Position numbers and translations under genes: made by a program
From: Lepeophtheirus salmonis
Taxonomy: Eukaryota; Arthropoda; Copepoda; Siphonostomatoida; Caligidae
Length of the DNA stretch: 64,000 nt
Reading direction: 5' to 3'
NCBI RefSeq assembly: GCF_016086655.4
Contig: NC_052141.2
Location: 4,278,001 to 4,342,000, forward strand
Part shown: positions 33,968 to 44,733 of the stretch, piece by piece
Numbering within the stretch: position 1 is the first letter of the stretch
Layout of the letters: every line of letters begins with the position of its first letter
Notes under the pieces: generated by a model
What the model saw: only the letters and a program-made list of their open reading frames with translations
Told to the model about the DNA's origin: nothing
Database searches by the model: none

Positions 33968-34330
33968 TCTTGGGCGGGTATTATGGGACTTTGAAGACAA
34001 GACAGGTTGAGATCCCTTTTATATGTTATTGCAGAACTTTGATGAAATACATTCAGTCTATGTTAGTAATTCTACGTGGTGTGTTCCTTGATATATATGT
34101 ATATTCAAGGACTACTAGAAAGAAGTCAAGCTTAGGAGTTATGATTTCATCTAATAGATTTTACTTTTTAGAAGATGCTGTCCGGAAGACATCAATTGAA
34201 TTGTGGAGCATAGGTTGAAAGATATCATTGATTGACTTGCACCTTTTGAAATGAAGTAAACCCCATAACTTCATTTTTGAGGAGCGCAAGTTGAAGTATC
34301 CCTCAAATTTTTTAACGCCATCGGAGAGAA
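33968..34330 (+). pseudogene. second reverse-transcriptase fragment
   Basis: The first 85 bp (ACTTTGAAGACAAGACAGG onward) match 31885-31970 in the same orientation, then diverge. The frame 33970-34218 ends its conserved part with LRGVFLDIYVYSR, which resembles the YxDD box with the catalytic pair degraded. I infer a fragment of another copy of the same or a related gypsy element. Confidence 0.45.
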
Positions 34331-34591
34331 TCATCTCATAAAGAACCCGTATACTATGTACAAGATGTAAAACCCATCAGTATCCAATGATATTAAATAA
34401 ATAATTTAATCAATATATTAACATTTAGCAATTTTAATTAAGTGGTTTACTACTAATGTTGTTTTCATTTAGTTTTTATAAACTTGGATATCTATTACAT
34501 CACTATTTGGTATTGACTAAATCTATTTGTAGTTTATACATATGAAAACATTATACGGGTACATCCTGTATAGAAAACTACTGGTATACAT

Positions 34592-35731
34592 AATAGCATA
34601 CCATAATGTGGATATTCGGGGTTAAATCATACAAATATAAAAGGTTGCGTGAACAATACACTATAACTTCCATCACAATTGTTTTGACAACAAACAATAG
34701 TCATCATGGAACAAACAAGGAGAGACGCCATCCTCGAATTGGCTCGCGCAGGACACAAGCCCTCTGCTATCTACAAGCTTCTTAACTACCCCAAGACCAC
34801 GGTGTACCAGGTCTTCAATGCCTGGGAGGTTGACGGGAAGGTCTGACGCAAGGCACACAACATTGTTTCGCCGGGGACTTCCTTGTCCAGGTTGGCCAAG
34901 AACCGTGGAGTGAGCTAGCAGCTAGTCTCCAAGGCTGTGAATGAGGACCTAAGGTACAAGTCATACCAAATGGCCAAACAACACATCTTCACAGCATCCA
35001 TGAAGGCCTCCAGGCTCACCAACGGCAAGCGTCTCCTCAATGACCTGAAGAGCCATGGAGGAAGAATCATCTTTTTTCTCCGACGAGAAGAACTGGAATA
35101 TCGACAGAAGCTACAACGTCGACAATGGCAGGTAGCTTGCCAAGGAGAGAGAAGAGGTCCCTGCGGTCTTCACCACTAAGTTCCCGGCCTCCGTGATGAC
35201 CCTGGGTGTCATCTGCAGCACCGTTGAGGTGATCCCTCCTTACTTCTTCAATCCCAAGGAAAGGGTTAATGCGATAAGGTACTGCGAAGTCATGGAGGAG
35301 TTCATATTCCAACACGACTCAGCGCCCGAACACATCGCCATGAGACCACTAACCTCTTCAACTCCCACGACATCACTTTCTGGGATCGCAACACCTGGCC
35401 CTTCAACTCACCCGACCTCAATCCGTGTGATTACTACTGGTAGGGGAAGTTGGAGAGGGAGGTGTGCAAGGTCAGCCATAGGAGCATCGCGGCCCAGAAG
35501 TGTTCCATTACGAGGGATTTGAATGCTGTTGATTCCACGGAAGTCATCAGGGGATGCAAATACTTTAGGGGCAGGATGGAGAAGATGGTGGCTGCTGAGG
35601 GAGGACATGTTGAGTAAATTTATTGTTTAATATCATGTCTAACTTTTTCATATTAACAAATACACTCCAAATTCCATTTTTACCAAGCAGGTTGAATTTT
35701 AAGATAGTTCCAATTTATCGCGGACACCCTG
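34592..35731 (+). pseudogene. mariner-type transposon, DD37D family A (copy 1, broken)
   Basis: The transposase starts at ATG 34706 (RRDAILELARAGHKPSAIY, N-terminal HTH). It is broken by a stop at the codon after WEVDGKV, an internal deletion, and frameshifts around 35070-35140. Catalytic blocks are still readable in pieces (QHDSAPEH and NSPDLNPCDYYW). The right end CGCGGACACCCTG is followed by TA. The left TIR is absent: similarity to the copy at 40050 begins only at CCATAATGTGGATATTCGGG. Confidence 0.7.
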
Positions 35732-35999
35732 TATAAGGTCAAATTTCCTTTGGATTTTTTTTGCAAGTAGTCTGTAAGGGAAACTTGGAGTACATCAGTA
35801 ATCAAGTTCCATGGGAAGACTTGCTGGTGGAATGGTGGTAGAAACAAAGACCAAGAAGATAAATTAGCAGAGAAATGGACCATTCAATGAAACAGGTCGG
35901 TCATAATTTACCTTTACAAGGAGACATGTAGGAATTAAGGTCCTTATTAATATAGGTAAATGATGATTTGAACTACTCACCCTGCAATAGCAATACTTT
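35732..35999. other. intergenic, nothing seen
   Basis: Between a mariner copy and an AT-rich element fragment. No gene or matched repeat. Confidence 0.35.
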
Positions 36000-36540
36000 T
36001 TTTTCAATTTAAACAAAAAAAAAATTCGATTATGAATTTTTTTTTGAAAAAAAACAATCAAAAATTCACAGCTATTTACAAAAAATATTTTTTTTTTTGA
36101 AAAAAAAATTAAAAATCCTTCAAAAATTAAATTTCAAATATTAAACATTATTGAGAAATATTTTAAAAAATCCACAGCTGTTGACAAAAAAATAAATTTT
36201 TGACAAATTTCAAAAATGTAGAGCTATTGGCCGAATTTCTTTTTTTTTAAATTAAATTTTATATATTAAAATCCACTTCAGCCCACCCCCTGCCGACAAA
36301 AAATAATTTTTTTCGAAAATTTTTAATTATAAAATTCCAAATTGTTCTCATAAAAATAAATTTTTTGGAAAAAAATTAAAAAAACACCTAAATTTCTGAT
36401 ATAAAATTTTTTGAAAAAAAATTAATTATATAAGTTAAAATCCATAGATATTCAGACAAATTAAAATTTAAAAAAAATATTTGAAAAATTGAATTAAATT
36501 TCAAATATTAAATTAAAAAAAAGTAAGCTTTAAAGTAATT
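36000..36540 (+). mobile_element. AT-rich non-autonomous element (copy 5, fragmented)
   Basis: The typical A/T core (CACAGCTATTTACAAAAAAT, AAATTTCAAATATTAAA) with CCACTTCAGCCCACCCCCTGCC, a right-end block, embedded near 36270-36290. Further core sequence follows, which suggests two merged or rearranged copies. Confidence 0.5.
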
Positions 36541-36639
36541 AAGTGTTAAATACCAGAAATAAATATGCATTGGAACAGCAAATTAAACATTAGTTTCCCG
36601 AGTACGATCCCAATTTCAGAAAAAATACCAGATTGTTCG

Positions 36640-36990
36640 ATTCCGATGAATCGTGCCATCACTTGTAATTACAATTTTGGTCATTCTAATAACCCACTAC
36701 GTTAATTGATACTATAATTTTATTCTACTCCATTAAAATTATACGGTTATTATATATTTATGACTAATATAACGGATGGCATTTCAACTTTACAATGTGA
36801 CACATAGTATGTATAATTTTGTAATTTGTATTTAAATAGTCAAAAATGACACCATTAATATAGATAGATTATCCATGGAATGGTCAGTTATTGCATTATC
36901 TTCCTCCCAAGTACTGTAAATCCTTCATTTAAATCGTGGAACACTGGTGAGGTGACAGCTGTTGCAAGCAAACTGGTCTACTGATATGTT
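36640..36990 (+). mobile_element. TTGTACAATTTG-family element, lacking clear ends
   Basis: The internal part matches 53640-53900 (TAATTTGTATTTAAATAGTC, ATATAGATAGATTATCCATGG, CTGTAAATCCTTCATTTAAA). The terminal inverted repeats are worn or missing. Confidence 0.55.
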
Positions 36991-37129
36991 AAATATGTTA
37001 TTTATCAAAAACTAATTTGAGAATAAATAATGAATTACTTTTTTAAGAGAGATATTTAGGAAATAAGTAGCTCCGAAAATCATGTTGAAAAAAATCTAAA
37101 ATCACCTCTGACAAGGAAGAAAGAAATAA

Positions 37130-37370
37130 ACGTCCACAAAGGGAAAAAATATTCTAACATCGAACCCGAATTATACTCAGAGTCCAACAAGGACTTGAAA
37201 TACTTTTAACTCCTCCTTCCTCAAGAAAACCTCAAGGTTACTTTCCGTCTTTTATGGGTACACACACATTTTTAATCAGGTTTTGAATATAATTGAACGT
37301 TGTACCAATTCCAAAATAGACGAGCGATCTAAAAAATAAACAAGATTTGCATCACATTACTATTTGTCAT
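37130..37370 (-). mobile_element. fold-back family, left-arm fragment
   Basis: Shares with 9530-9775 the order CAGAGTCCAA, GGACTTGAAATACTTTTAAC, GGTACACACACATTTTTAAT, CAGGTTTTGAATATAATTGAA, CCAATTCCAAAATAG and CTAAAAAATAAAC. Confidence 0.55.
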
Positions 37371-38174
37371 CCATAGAATTTGCTTATAAAAGTTTAAATC
37401 TCACCATGCCCTGAAATGTTTTTTTTTTTTTTTTTTCAAATATGCAACATACCAAAAAAAACCTTTTTATATAATATTCAACGAATATGTGCCAAACTCC
37501 AACTTTTTCTTTACAAATTAAACAACACTGTTAGTATGTGTGTATTAGTGTTGAGCCTCGGTCCAGCTCCGAGTTTTTTTTTCGGTTCGGTCTTACGTTA
37601 TTTTCTATAGACGGATTTGGACCAACTTTTCTCATTTTGTGTAGCAATTTTATTCCGTTCTCATTTTATGGAGAAATTTTTTTCGGTCTTAGCCTATGGA
37701 GCGATTTTTTTTCGGTGACATATGTTATGAGATAACAAATTTCTTTTTTTCTAGATCAACCGTCATTGATTTTTTCAAAAAAATCTCAAAAGTACACGAT
37801 ATTTTCTAGAATAAATACATTATACATATAATATAAATTTATTAATTCGATTATACAAGCAAATCAGTTGAGTAATTCGCAATAAGTCGTCTAACTAATG
37901 GGAATCCGTTTCCTTCTGAATAAGTTTGTTTTATTATTTTATCTTTAAGTAGATTTCTATGTTCTCTAAGAGTAAAGACCAAAAGAAGATGGAAGGAATC
38001 GAAGGAAGATACTTCAAACTTGATTATCCATCTCAAGAGATGCTCGAATTCCGTATTCCACGAGAGACGACAGGATTAAAATTCATCCGAGCTATTCTGT
38101 TTTAACTTCGTATAAAGTTATAGTACTTGAAAGTACAAAGGATGTCATGTTATAAACAATTTATCGATAAAATT
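37371..38174. other. intergenic, low-complexity
   Basis: Contains C/T-rich sequence with scattered TTCGGTC motifs at 37560-37720 but no supported gene. Confidence 0.35.
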
Positions 38175-38314
38175 GATCTAGACCGAACTTTCCCTTTGAA
38201 CCGATCTACTCCAAACTTTTCCTTTGAACCGATCTAGGCCGAATATTTCCTTTGGATCGATCCAGAAATAACTATTCCTTTCGACTGATCAAGACCAAAT
38301 TTTTCTATGAGACA
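38175..38314 (+). repeat. 28-bp minisatellite, five units
   Basis: GATC-starting units begin at exactly 38175, 38203, 38231, 38259 and 38287. The consensus is near GATCTAGACCGAAC followed by TTTTCCTTTGAACC. Divergence increases towards the right. Confidence 0.8.
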
Positions 38315-38329
38315 GGTACAGAATGAGAT

Positions 38330-38365
38330 TTGTTGTTGGACCGAATCAGTTCGGTCCAACAACAA
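38330..38365. repeat. perfect 16-bp inverted repeat with a 4-nt loop
   Basis: TTGTTGTTGGACCGAA, loop TCAG, then its exact reverse complement. It follows the minisatellite, with which it shares the GACCGAA motif. It would form a stable hairpin in single-stranded DNA or RNA. Confidence 0.85.
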
Positions 38366-39512
38366 TTTATGTGTGTGTCTGCAGTTCGTCCCGCATGTAC
38401 AAACAATTATAAAAATTTCAAAAACGAAGACAGAAACAGATTTAACAATTAAATAAAAGTTTTTTAAATTTCTGAGTTACGTACGTTGAGATATGTTGCA
38501 TTCCAATCAGACCAAATTCATGGGCTCTGGAGGGCAAGTTTGTTTTTTATCAAGTTAATTGATTTTTGTCACAACCCAAGATTGATTCCCCTTGTCTCAA
38601 AGTTTTTCTTTAAAGGTATATGTTTTCGATTCGAAAATGCAGCAAAAAAATTAAATAAACGAATGATTGTTCAAAGGGAAAAAAGGAGAACGTATATTAA
38701 ATACGAATTAAAAAAAGGGAATTAGTCAAATAAAAGGAAGAAGAGGATTAGTGAGTAAGTCTTAGCATGTATCTCCAATCTTAATTATGGTTGAAGAAGG
38801 AACACGGCAATGACAACTAATACATCTGAAGGTCAACATTTGGATCATTTATATGTTGAATTTTCAAGAATGTCAAAAAGAGTCCAGGATTGATTATATT
38901 TACACAAAATTGAGAGTAAAATAAAAATGTAGAAATTTACCAATTATATAATTATAGTTTATATTAAATCGTTTTAGTTTATAATTTGAACATAAACAAA
39001 CTATATATAATTAAAATATTTTTAATTTTTTACTGGCTATCTTCAAAAAGCCTAGTAGTCAATTAATATTAAATAAATCACAAAATATATTTTTTTCTTC
39101 GCTATATTATTTCTATATAACGTTTATTATTTGATAATGTTACTTTGAAGCACCTTCCCCCAAAAAGGAACAGTTAATCGTTAAGACCAACCCGAGAAAG
39201 AATTTCGAATCTCGAACTGGGTCTCAAAACTAATACATAAATAGTTTAATAATGTTTATGAGTCGTAGTTTAGTACAAAATCATATTTTTTCTTATTTCT
39301 TGTGTGTTTACTTTGATAATGCAATAGTTTTGTATGGTTAATGGTTATTTATACAGACCATAAAATAGCAAAATAATGGCCAATAAATTAATGTAATTAA
39401 TGTTAGTGAAATAATTATTCACAATACAAAATTTTTCTAATTTATAAGAATTTGAAGGACTATTTTTAATGGCAATGAGTATTTTCTTTAGATTTTCCAT
39501 TGTATGCTTCAT
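38366..39512. other. intergenic, no gene supported
   Basis: A 79-codon basic frame at 38486-38725 has no motif or splice context and is not called. The rest is AT-rich. Confidence 0.4.
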
Positions 39513-39837
39513 CAGGAGCATCTGCGGGATTAAATGCAGGGAGCAATGTCTTTGTTTCTTGAATTTTTTTGTAAAAAAAAATTCAAATTTCCTATTTGCA
39601 AAAAATTAAATTTATTTAAAAAAATTTGAAAAATTAAATTTCAGTGATATAGTTTATGGAAAAAAAAATCTATAGTTATTCAAAGAAAATTTAAATTTTA
39701 GGGAAAAATATTTAATTAGTTTCTTTAATTATTAAACTAATTGGAAAAAAAAATGCAAATATAAAATTTTCAAGTAAAAAGTAAAAATTCCTTAATTTGG
39801 GGAGGGGGATACAGCTCTCCTCCTGCAGACACCCCTG
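39513..39837 (+). mobile_element. AT-rich non-autonomous element (copy 6, short)
   Basis: The left end is CAGGAGCATCTGCGGGATTA and the right end is CTCCTGCAGACACCCCTG, with a shortened A/T core of about 250 bp between. The GGGGAGGGGGATACAGC block before the right end matches the one in copy 1. Confidence 0.6.
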
Positions 39838-40049
39838 CTTATTGAAACCACTTTGTTTAAACCCTGACTCACCACCAAATGAATAAAAAATCTACTGCAT
39901 TATCCTAAGTTATGGCAATAACTTTATCAAATGTTTGATATTTATCAAAGACATTCTGAAAACAGTAAAATGGATCATTTAAAGGTCCTAATTGAATAGA
40001 AAATAAAAGTAGTTTGCTTAATAATTAAATAAGTTATGTTCAAGGATAC

Positions 40050-41300
40050 AATTTGAGTGCTTACGTCCACAATAAATTGGAACTACTTTAAACTTCATCC
40101 AGATCCATAATGTGGATATTCGGGGTTAAATCATACTAATATAAAAGGTTGCGTGAAAATACACTATAACTTCCACCACAATTGTTTTGACAACAAACAA
40201 TAGTCATCATGAAACAAGCAAGGAGAGACGCCATCCTCGAATTGGCTCGCGCGGGACACAAGCCCTCTGCTATCTACAAGCTTCTTAACTACCCAAAGAC
40301 CACGGTGTGCCGGGTTTCAATGCCTGGGAGGTTGAGGAGAAGGTCTGCCGCAAGGCCCACAACATGAGAAGTGACCGAATCCATACTCCCCGCTTCCTTG
40401 AAGGCCTCCGGAAGTCCATCAAGGTTTCACCGGGGACTTCCTTGTTCAGGTTGGGAAATGTTGTGAATGAGGACCTCGTGTACAGGTCATACCGAATGGC
40501 CAAAAACTACATCCTCACGGTATCCAGGAAGGCCACCAGGCTCCCCAACGGTAAGCGTCTCCTCAAGCACCTGAAGAGCCATGGAGGAAGAATCATCTTC
40601 TTCTCCGACGAGAAGAACTGGACTGTCGACAGAAGCTACAACGTCCAGAATGACAGGTGGCATGCTGAGGAGAGAGAAGAGGTCCCTGCGGGTTTCACTA
40701 CAAAATTCCCGGCCTCCGTGATGACCCTGGGTGTCATTGTCAGCACCGGTGAGGTGATACCTCCTTTCTTCTTCAATCCCAAGCAAAGGGTTAACGCGCT
40801 AAGATACTGCGAAGTCATGGAGGAGTTCGTCATCCCCTGGATGAAGGCTACAGACGCTGGGAGGGAGTTCATATTCCAACAAGACTCAGCGCCCGCACAC
40901 ATCGCCATTAGCACCACTAACCTCTTCAACTACCCCGACATCACTTTTCGGGGATCGCAACACCTGGCCCTCCAACTCACCCGACCTCAATCCGTGTGAT
41001 TACTACTTGTAGTTGAAGTTGGAGAGGGAGGTGTGCAAGGTCAGCCACAAGAGCATCGCGGCCCTGAAGTGCTCCATTACGAGGAAGTGGAATGCTGTCG
41101 ATTCCGCGGAAGTCATCAGGGCATGCAAATACTTTAGAGGCAGGATGGAGAAGATGGTGGCTGCTGAGGGAGGACATGTTGAATAAATTTATTGTTTAAT
41201 ATCATGTCTAACTTTTTCATATTAACAAATACACTCCAAATTCCATTTTTATCAAGCAGGTTGAATTTTAAGATGATTCCAATTTATCGTAGATACCCTG
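40050..41300 (+). pseudogene. mariner-type transposon, DD37D family A (copy 2, nearly full length)
   Basis: The transposase starts at ATG 40209 and reads RRDAILELARAGHKPSAIYK. One base is lost near 40315, after which 40319-40935 is open with FFSDEKNWTVD and FIFQQDSAPAHIAI. A one-base gain near 40940 and a stop replacing the Trp after CDYY at about 41010 break the end. Correcting the frame, the second and third Asp are 37 residues apart (DD37D). TIRs are imperfect: the left holds CCACAATAAATTGGAACTA and the right, reversed, ACGATAAATTGGAATCAT. TA follows the right end. Inactive as it stands. Confidence 0.75.
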
Positions 41301-41949
41301 TATTTACTTATTACCAGTAAAAAAGCTTTTATTTTTATGGATTATGATTTCAGTTTGCATTTTTAGAATTTTTTATTTAACAAGACTATCAATATAAGGG
41401 GTAGGATCATTCCAAGCCAAATCAATTGATTAAAAACAGCATTGTCTTTGATTTTTTTGTTCTTCAAATTTGGCACATATTTTAATATAAGTTAAAACTC
41501 TTAAATCCAAAATTTCAGTATTTTTTGTTGTCCTACTTAAGATTTAGAGGCTTCTAAAGTTTCCTACCCTATTTTTAAGTCTACTTTCATAACCGTTTAA
41601 TAGATAATTTCTTTATTCTTATGTTATAATTTATTGTATAAGCCAACAAAATGAGTTTTTACCAATAAGGTCATGAGGTCAACCTTTTCACCTAAAAAAG
41701 TCCAACATGCCCATTTTCAACTTTACTCAAACTTTATAAGATATCTTGTAATATATCATACACATATACAATCAGTTATTAAAGATGCATTCGATTCCAC
41801 TTAAATACTATAGATGAAAATGCGTGCGTTGTTAGAGCAAATAGATGAATGTATATACTGAATATTACACTCGAGTCTTTGCAATATACGAGTATATTCT
41901 TGGTTTTTAGTATGTAGTAATCAAGTAAATATTGACATGGAGACAAAAA
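41301..41949. other. intergenic, nothing seen
   Basis: AT-rich. No supported frame and no matched repeat. Confidence 0.4.
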
Positions 41950-42235
41950 TTTTTCTAAATAGATTCAATAATATTCAAAACCTGTTTGAATGTTCATTTG
42001 TGCTCATAAAGACGGAGGATAATCCTGAGGATTTGTTGTAGAGTTATAATTGTAGGTCCTTGTTGGACTCAGAGTAGAATTGGGGATCAACATTGGAGTA
42101 ATTATAGAAAATGTCCTTGTTTATATCTTTTTCTCCTTCCTCTCTTGTCACTGCTGATTGTAGCTGATCTAATGAAACGTAATGAACATTATTCTTTCTC
42201 TCCTCGGAAACATTCTTCAAATTTTGAATTGGACA
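41950..42235 (+). mobile_element. fold-back family, right-arm fragment
   Basis: Parallels the central part of the right arm at 9920-10165: AATAGATTCAATAATATTCAAAA, CATTTGTGCTCATAAAG, GAGTTATAATTGTAGGTCC, GAGTAGAATTGGGGATCAACAT and CTAATGAAACGTAATG, each present here with small changes. Confidence 0.55.
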
Positions 42236-42294
42236 ATTTCCATTTTGAATTGGACAATTTTCATTTTGAATTGGGTTATTCCGTTTTGAATTGG
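42221..42294 (+). repeat. about 21-bp minisatellite, four units
   Basis: Units of the form CATTTTGAATTGGACAATTT start near 42222, 42243, 42264 and 42284. The minus-strand 98-codon frame over it is a by-product of the repeat. Confidence 0.7.
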
Positions 42295-43290
42295 AAATGG
42301 TATAGTAATGGTTGAATGTCCCTTGGTTTATACTTCTCAATTTATGACTTTCTCCGTACTTATTTTAATGAACAAACTCATCAAAAGTTTAAAAAAAAAA
42401 ATTCCATTTAATGGTTATGGATTGTAATCCTTAGAGACGTCTAGACCCAGTGACCATTCAAAAGTAGTAGTTCCATTATGACAATATATGCGGTGCGTTA
42501 ACATATTTTGGTCACTGATTATACGTCCAAACTTTTGTATAAATAGAAGATCAGGATTTTGCAAAAGTAATTCCCATTTGTTGCAAGATTCAATTTACAA
42601 TTATTCAACAGTCAATTTTGTTCCACATTTCCCATTCCTCTCAATGGCTGTTGTTGGAATCTGACTTTCACATATCGGATCATGTAATCATAACCCTGAT
42701 TGGATCATATACATAGTTTTACCTCCAAATAGGCAATCTGAACAGTGGTTTTTATTTTCCCAGCTGTCATCATTACATATTCTTTTATTCTTAGAGATAA
42801 AACATCTAAGTATAAAGTTATCACTCGTTATGATATATGAGATACACGAGGATATGGACTTTAAATATACACTTTATTCTACACGAGGTTAATAGTTTAA
42901 AAAAATAAAAAGACTCTTCAGTTTGCCAACTAGATAAAACCGCTCTAGCTGTCTAGCGCATATTTTATACAACTCTGTTTATATGTTACAGACAATGTGG
43001 AGATGTTAACACAACGACGATCCTTTAAACAATAAATAGAAAAGAAGAAAGAGAACACGTCAAAATCGTTTTTCCTTTTCTAATTTTTGAAGTTATTTTT
43101 TTCATTACAAACTAATCAAGTCTAGTCATAAGTAGTGTTGTGTCAGCCCTTATTTATTCGGTCCAGTGAAGGCTTGGGACAACTCCTATCAGTCCTTGGG
43201 AGGACTGTCAGTACTAGAACTGATTAAAAAAAGAAGAAATAAAGTTAAGTGACTTCATCAGGGACCAACATTTATAAGTTTAAGGACTTA
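42295..43290. other. intergenic, scattered repeat pieces
   Basis: About 42720-42960 has blocks seen beside fold-back copies (GCAATCTGAACAGTGG reversed, CTCTTCAGTTTGCCAAC). About 43130-43200 repeats the GTGTCAGCCCTTATTTATTC piece seen near 3300. No gene. Confidence 0.4.
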
Positions 43291-43998
43291 CAGGGAGCGG
43301 GGATCAAATTGTTGCCTACTTTAAACCTTGATAACTTGAAGACGACCTTATCAAATAAAAAACCGGTTACCAAATAGGAAAGCTATTCTCGTCAGCTGAC
43401 GATACGTAGTTCAGTTAGCATCATGCCATCATCATATGAGGAGATAAAGAGCTATAAGTGGAACGAGGAGCTTTCGAGGTCCGCTGTAGTCATGGCATTG
43501 GTTAATAATGGAGGTGAAATCTCCAATTCAACGATTGCTTCAACTGTAGGAGTGAATTTACGGACTGTTCAGCGTATCCGTAAGAAGCTAGAGGACACCT
43601 GGGATGTTGATGCCACCATAAAGAGGGCACCCAAGGAGGAAGGCGCCGACAGGAAGGTCAGGGACACCGACTTTGTCGATAAGGTGAAGAAGATGGTTGA
43701 GGATGACCCTACCAGGTCCATGAAGGCCATGGCGAGGGATCTGGCCTGCCATTAGAAAAACAATAAGGGACTGTGTATCTGAGGATTTAAGTTGCAGGAG
43801 CTACAAGATGCAGGTGGGCCAGATCTTGACCCAGAAGGCAATGGACAACAGGCTGATGAAGTCAACAAAATTGCTCAACAAGCTCAAGCACCCAAAGCAG
43901 CCCGGGATGCTGTGGTTTTTCTCTGATGAAAAGAATTTCTGTCAAGATCAGAAGGTCAACAAGCAGAACAACAGGTGGATAGCCACCTGCACCAGCCT
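43291..43998 (+). pseudogene. mariner-type transposon, family B (copy 1, 3'-truncated)
   Basis: The left end CAGGGAGCGGGGATCAAATT is preceded by TA. The frame from ATG 43423 encodes the N-terminal HTH region (EISNSTIASTVGVNLRTVQR, then KKMVEDDPTRSMKAMARDL) and ends at a stop at about 43753. A second frame resumes with FFSDEKNFCQDQKVNKQNNR. Similarity to copy 2 stops at about 43998, before the second catalytic Asp. Confidence 0.75.
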
Positions 43999-44547
43999 GT
44001 ATAGAGAGAACTTTACTGGACCGGAATGAGACTTAGGCAGACGGGACAACATTCTTCCGTCCCAAATACGAACCGACAAAACTCTATTCATAACTAAATT
44101 ACTCCAGGTAAAGAGTGGACGCTCAAGGAAAGGAAGGTAGGATCTAGTAGTTCTCAATTCTGATTGGCTTAAAATTAGAAGCTGTTAGATGTTCATCCAG
44201 GCACGCAGCCAGTTTGAACAGCCCTTCTCCCCCCTAGTGGAAAGAGAAGAATAAGAGCGAGTTATTCACAACAATAACCCGATATTATAGGTCGATGTTA
44301 GGAACATAATCTTCCTTGTTTTTAAATTGATTTGTTTATTTTTCCCTGAACCGCTTTTCCTGAGAGTCCTTTTGTCATAACTAAAGGACTCCAGGGAAGG
44401 AGTGAACACTCAGTAGAATAAAAACATGTTTTTATCCTTCTCTTTGTTGATTGGCTTGAAATTGTAAACTGCCATAAGGCTTATTTTAAAGGTCTTGAAG
44501 GCAATTTATGTACTACTTTGTAAAGTAATATTAGAATAATTGCTTTT
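43999..44547. repeat. two diverged units of an unknown repeat
   Basis: About 44080-44190 and 44365-44475 share TCATAACTAAA..ACTCCAGG, a GAGTG(G/A)ACGCTCA-like block and GATTGGCTT(A/G)AAATT in the same order. This suggests an old tandem duplication with a spacing near 285 bp. Function unknown. Confidence 0.4.
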
Positions 44548-44733
44548 AGTCAGTTCATGAAGGAATCGGGATCTTTCAATATTCAATATAATGAAGGCGA
44601 ATATCTAAACGATTTCTTAAATGATTTAAAAGAAGGAATAAAGCAATCAGACGTAGTGGATTATACATATTTTTTTCTAGAACTAACTCCTCATCTACAA
44701 GAAGAAACTTTGTTGTCTGAACGACAAACCGGT
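44548..44733 (+). CDS. possible orphan exon of an unidentified gene
   Basis: Follows a TTGCTTTTAG acceptor-like site and ends near a GTATTT donor-like site after LSERQT. The encoded stretch is acidic and of ordinary protein composition (YNEGEYLNDFLNDLKEGI, then FFLELTPHLQEETLL), unlike the surrounding repeats. The frame contains ATG at 44557. No family recognised and no partner exon found nearby. It may be a random open frame. Confidence 0.2.

Noticed and set aside
36620..36660. GTTCGATTCC considered as a tRNA B box
   Set aside because: No A box, acceptor stem or cloverleaf could be built around it.
38175..38314. Regular 28-bp repeats resembling a CRISPR array
   Set aside because: Units are directly adjacent without spacers, diverge progressively and lie in a eukaryotic context.
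42044..42340. 98-codon minus-strand frame with NPIQNENCPIQNGNCPIQN repeats
   Set aside because: The repeats come from the 21-bp minisatellite and the rest from a fold-back arm fragment.
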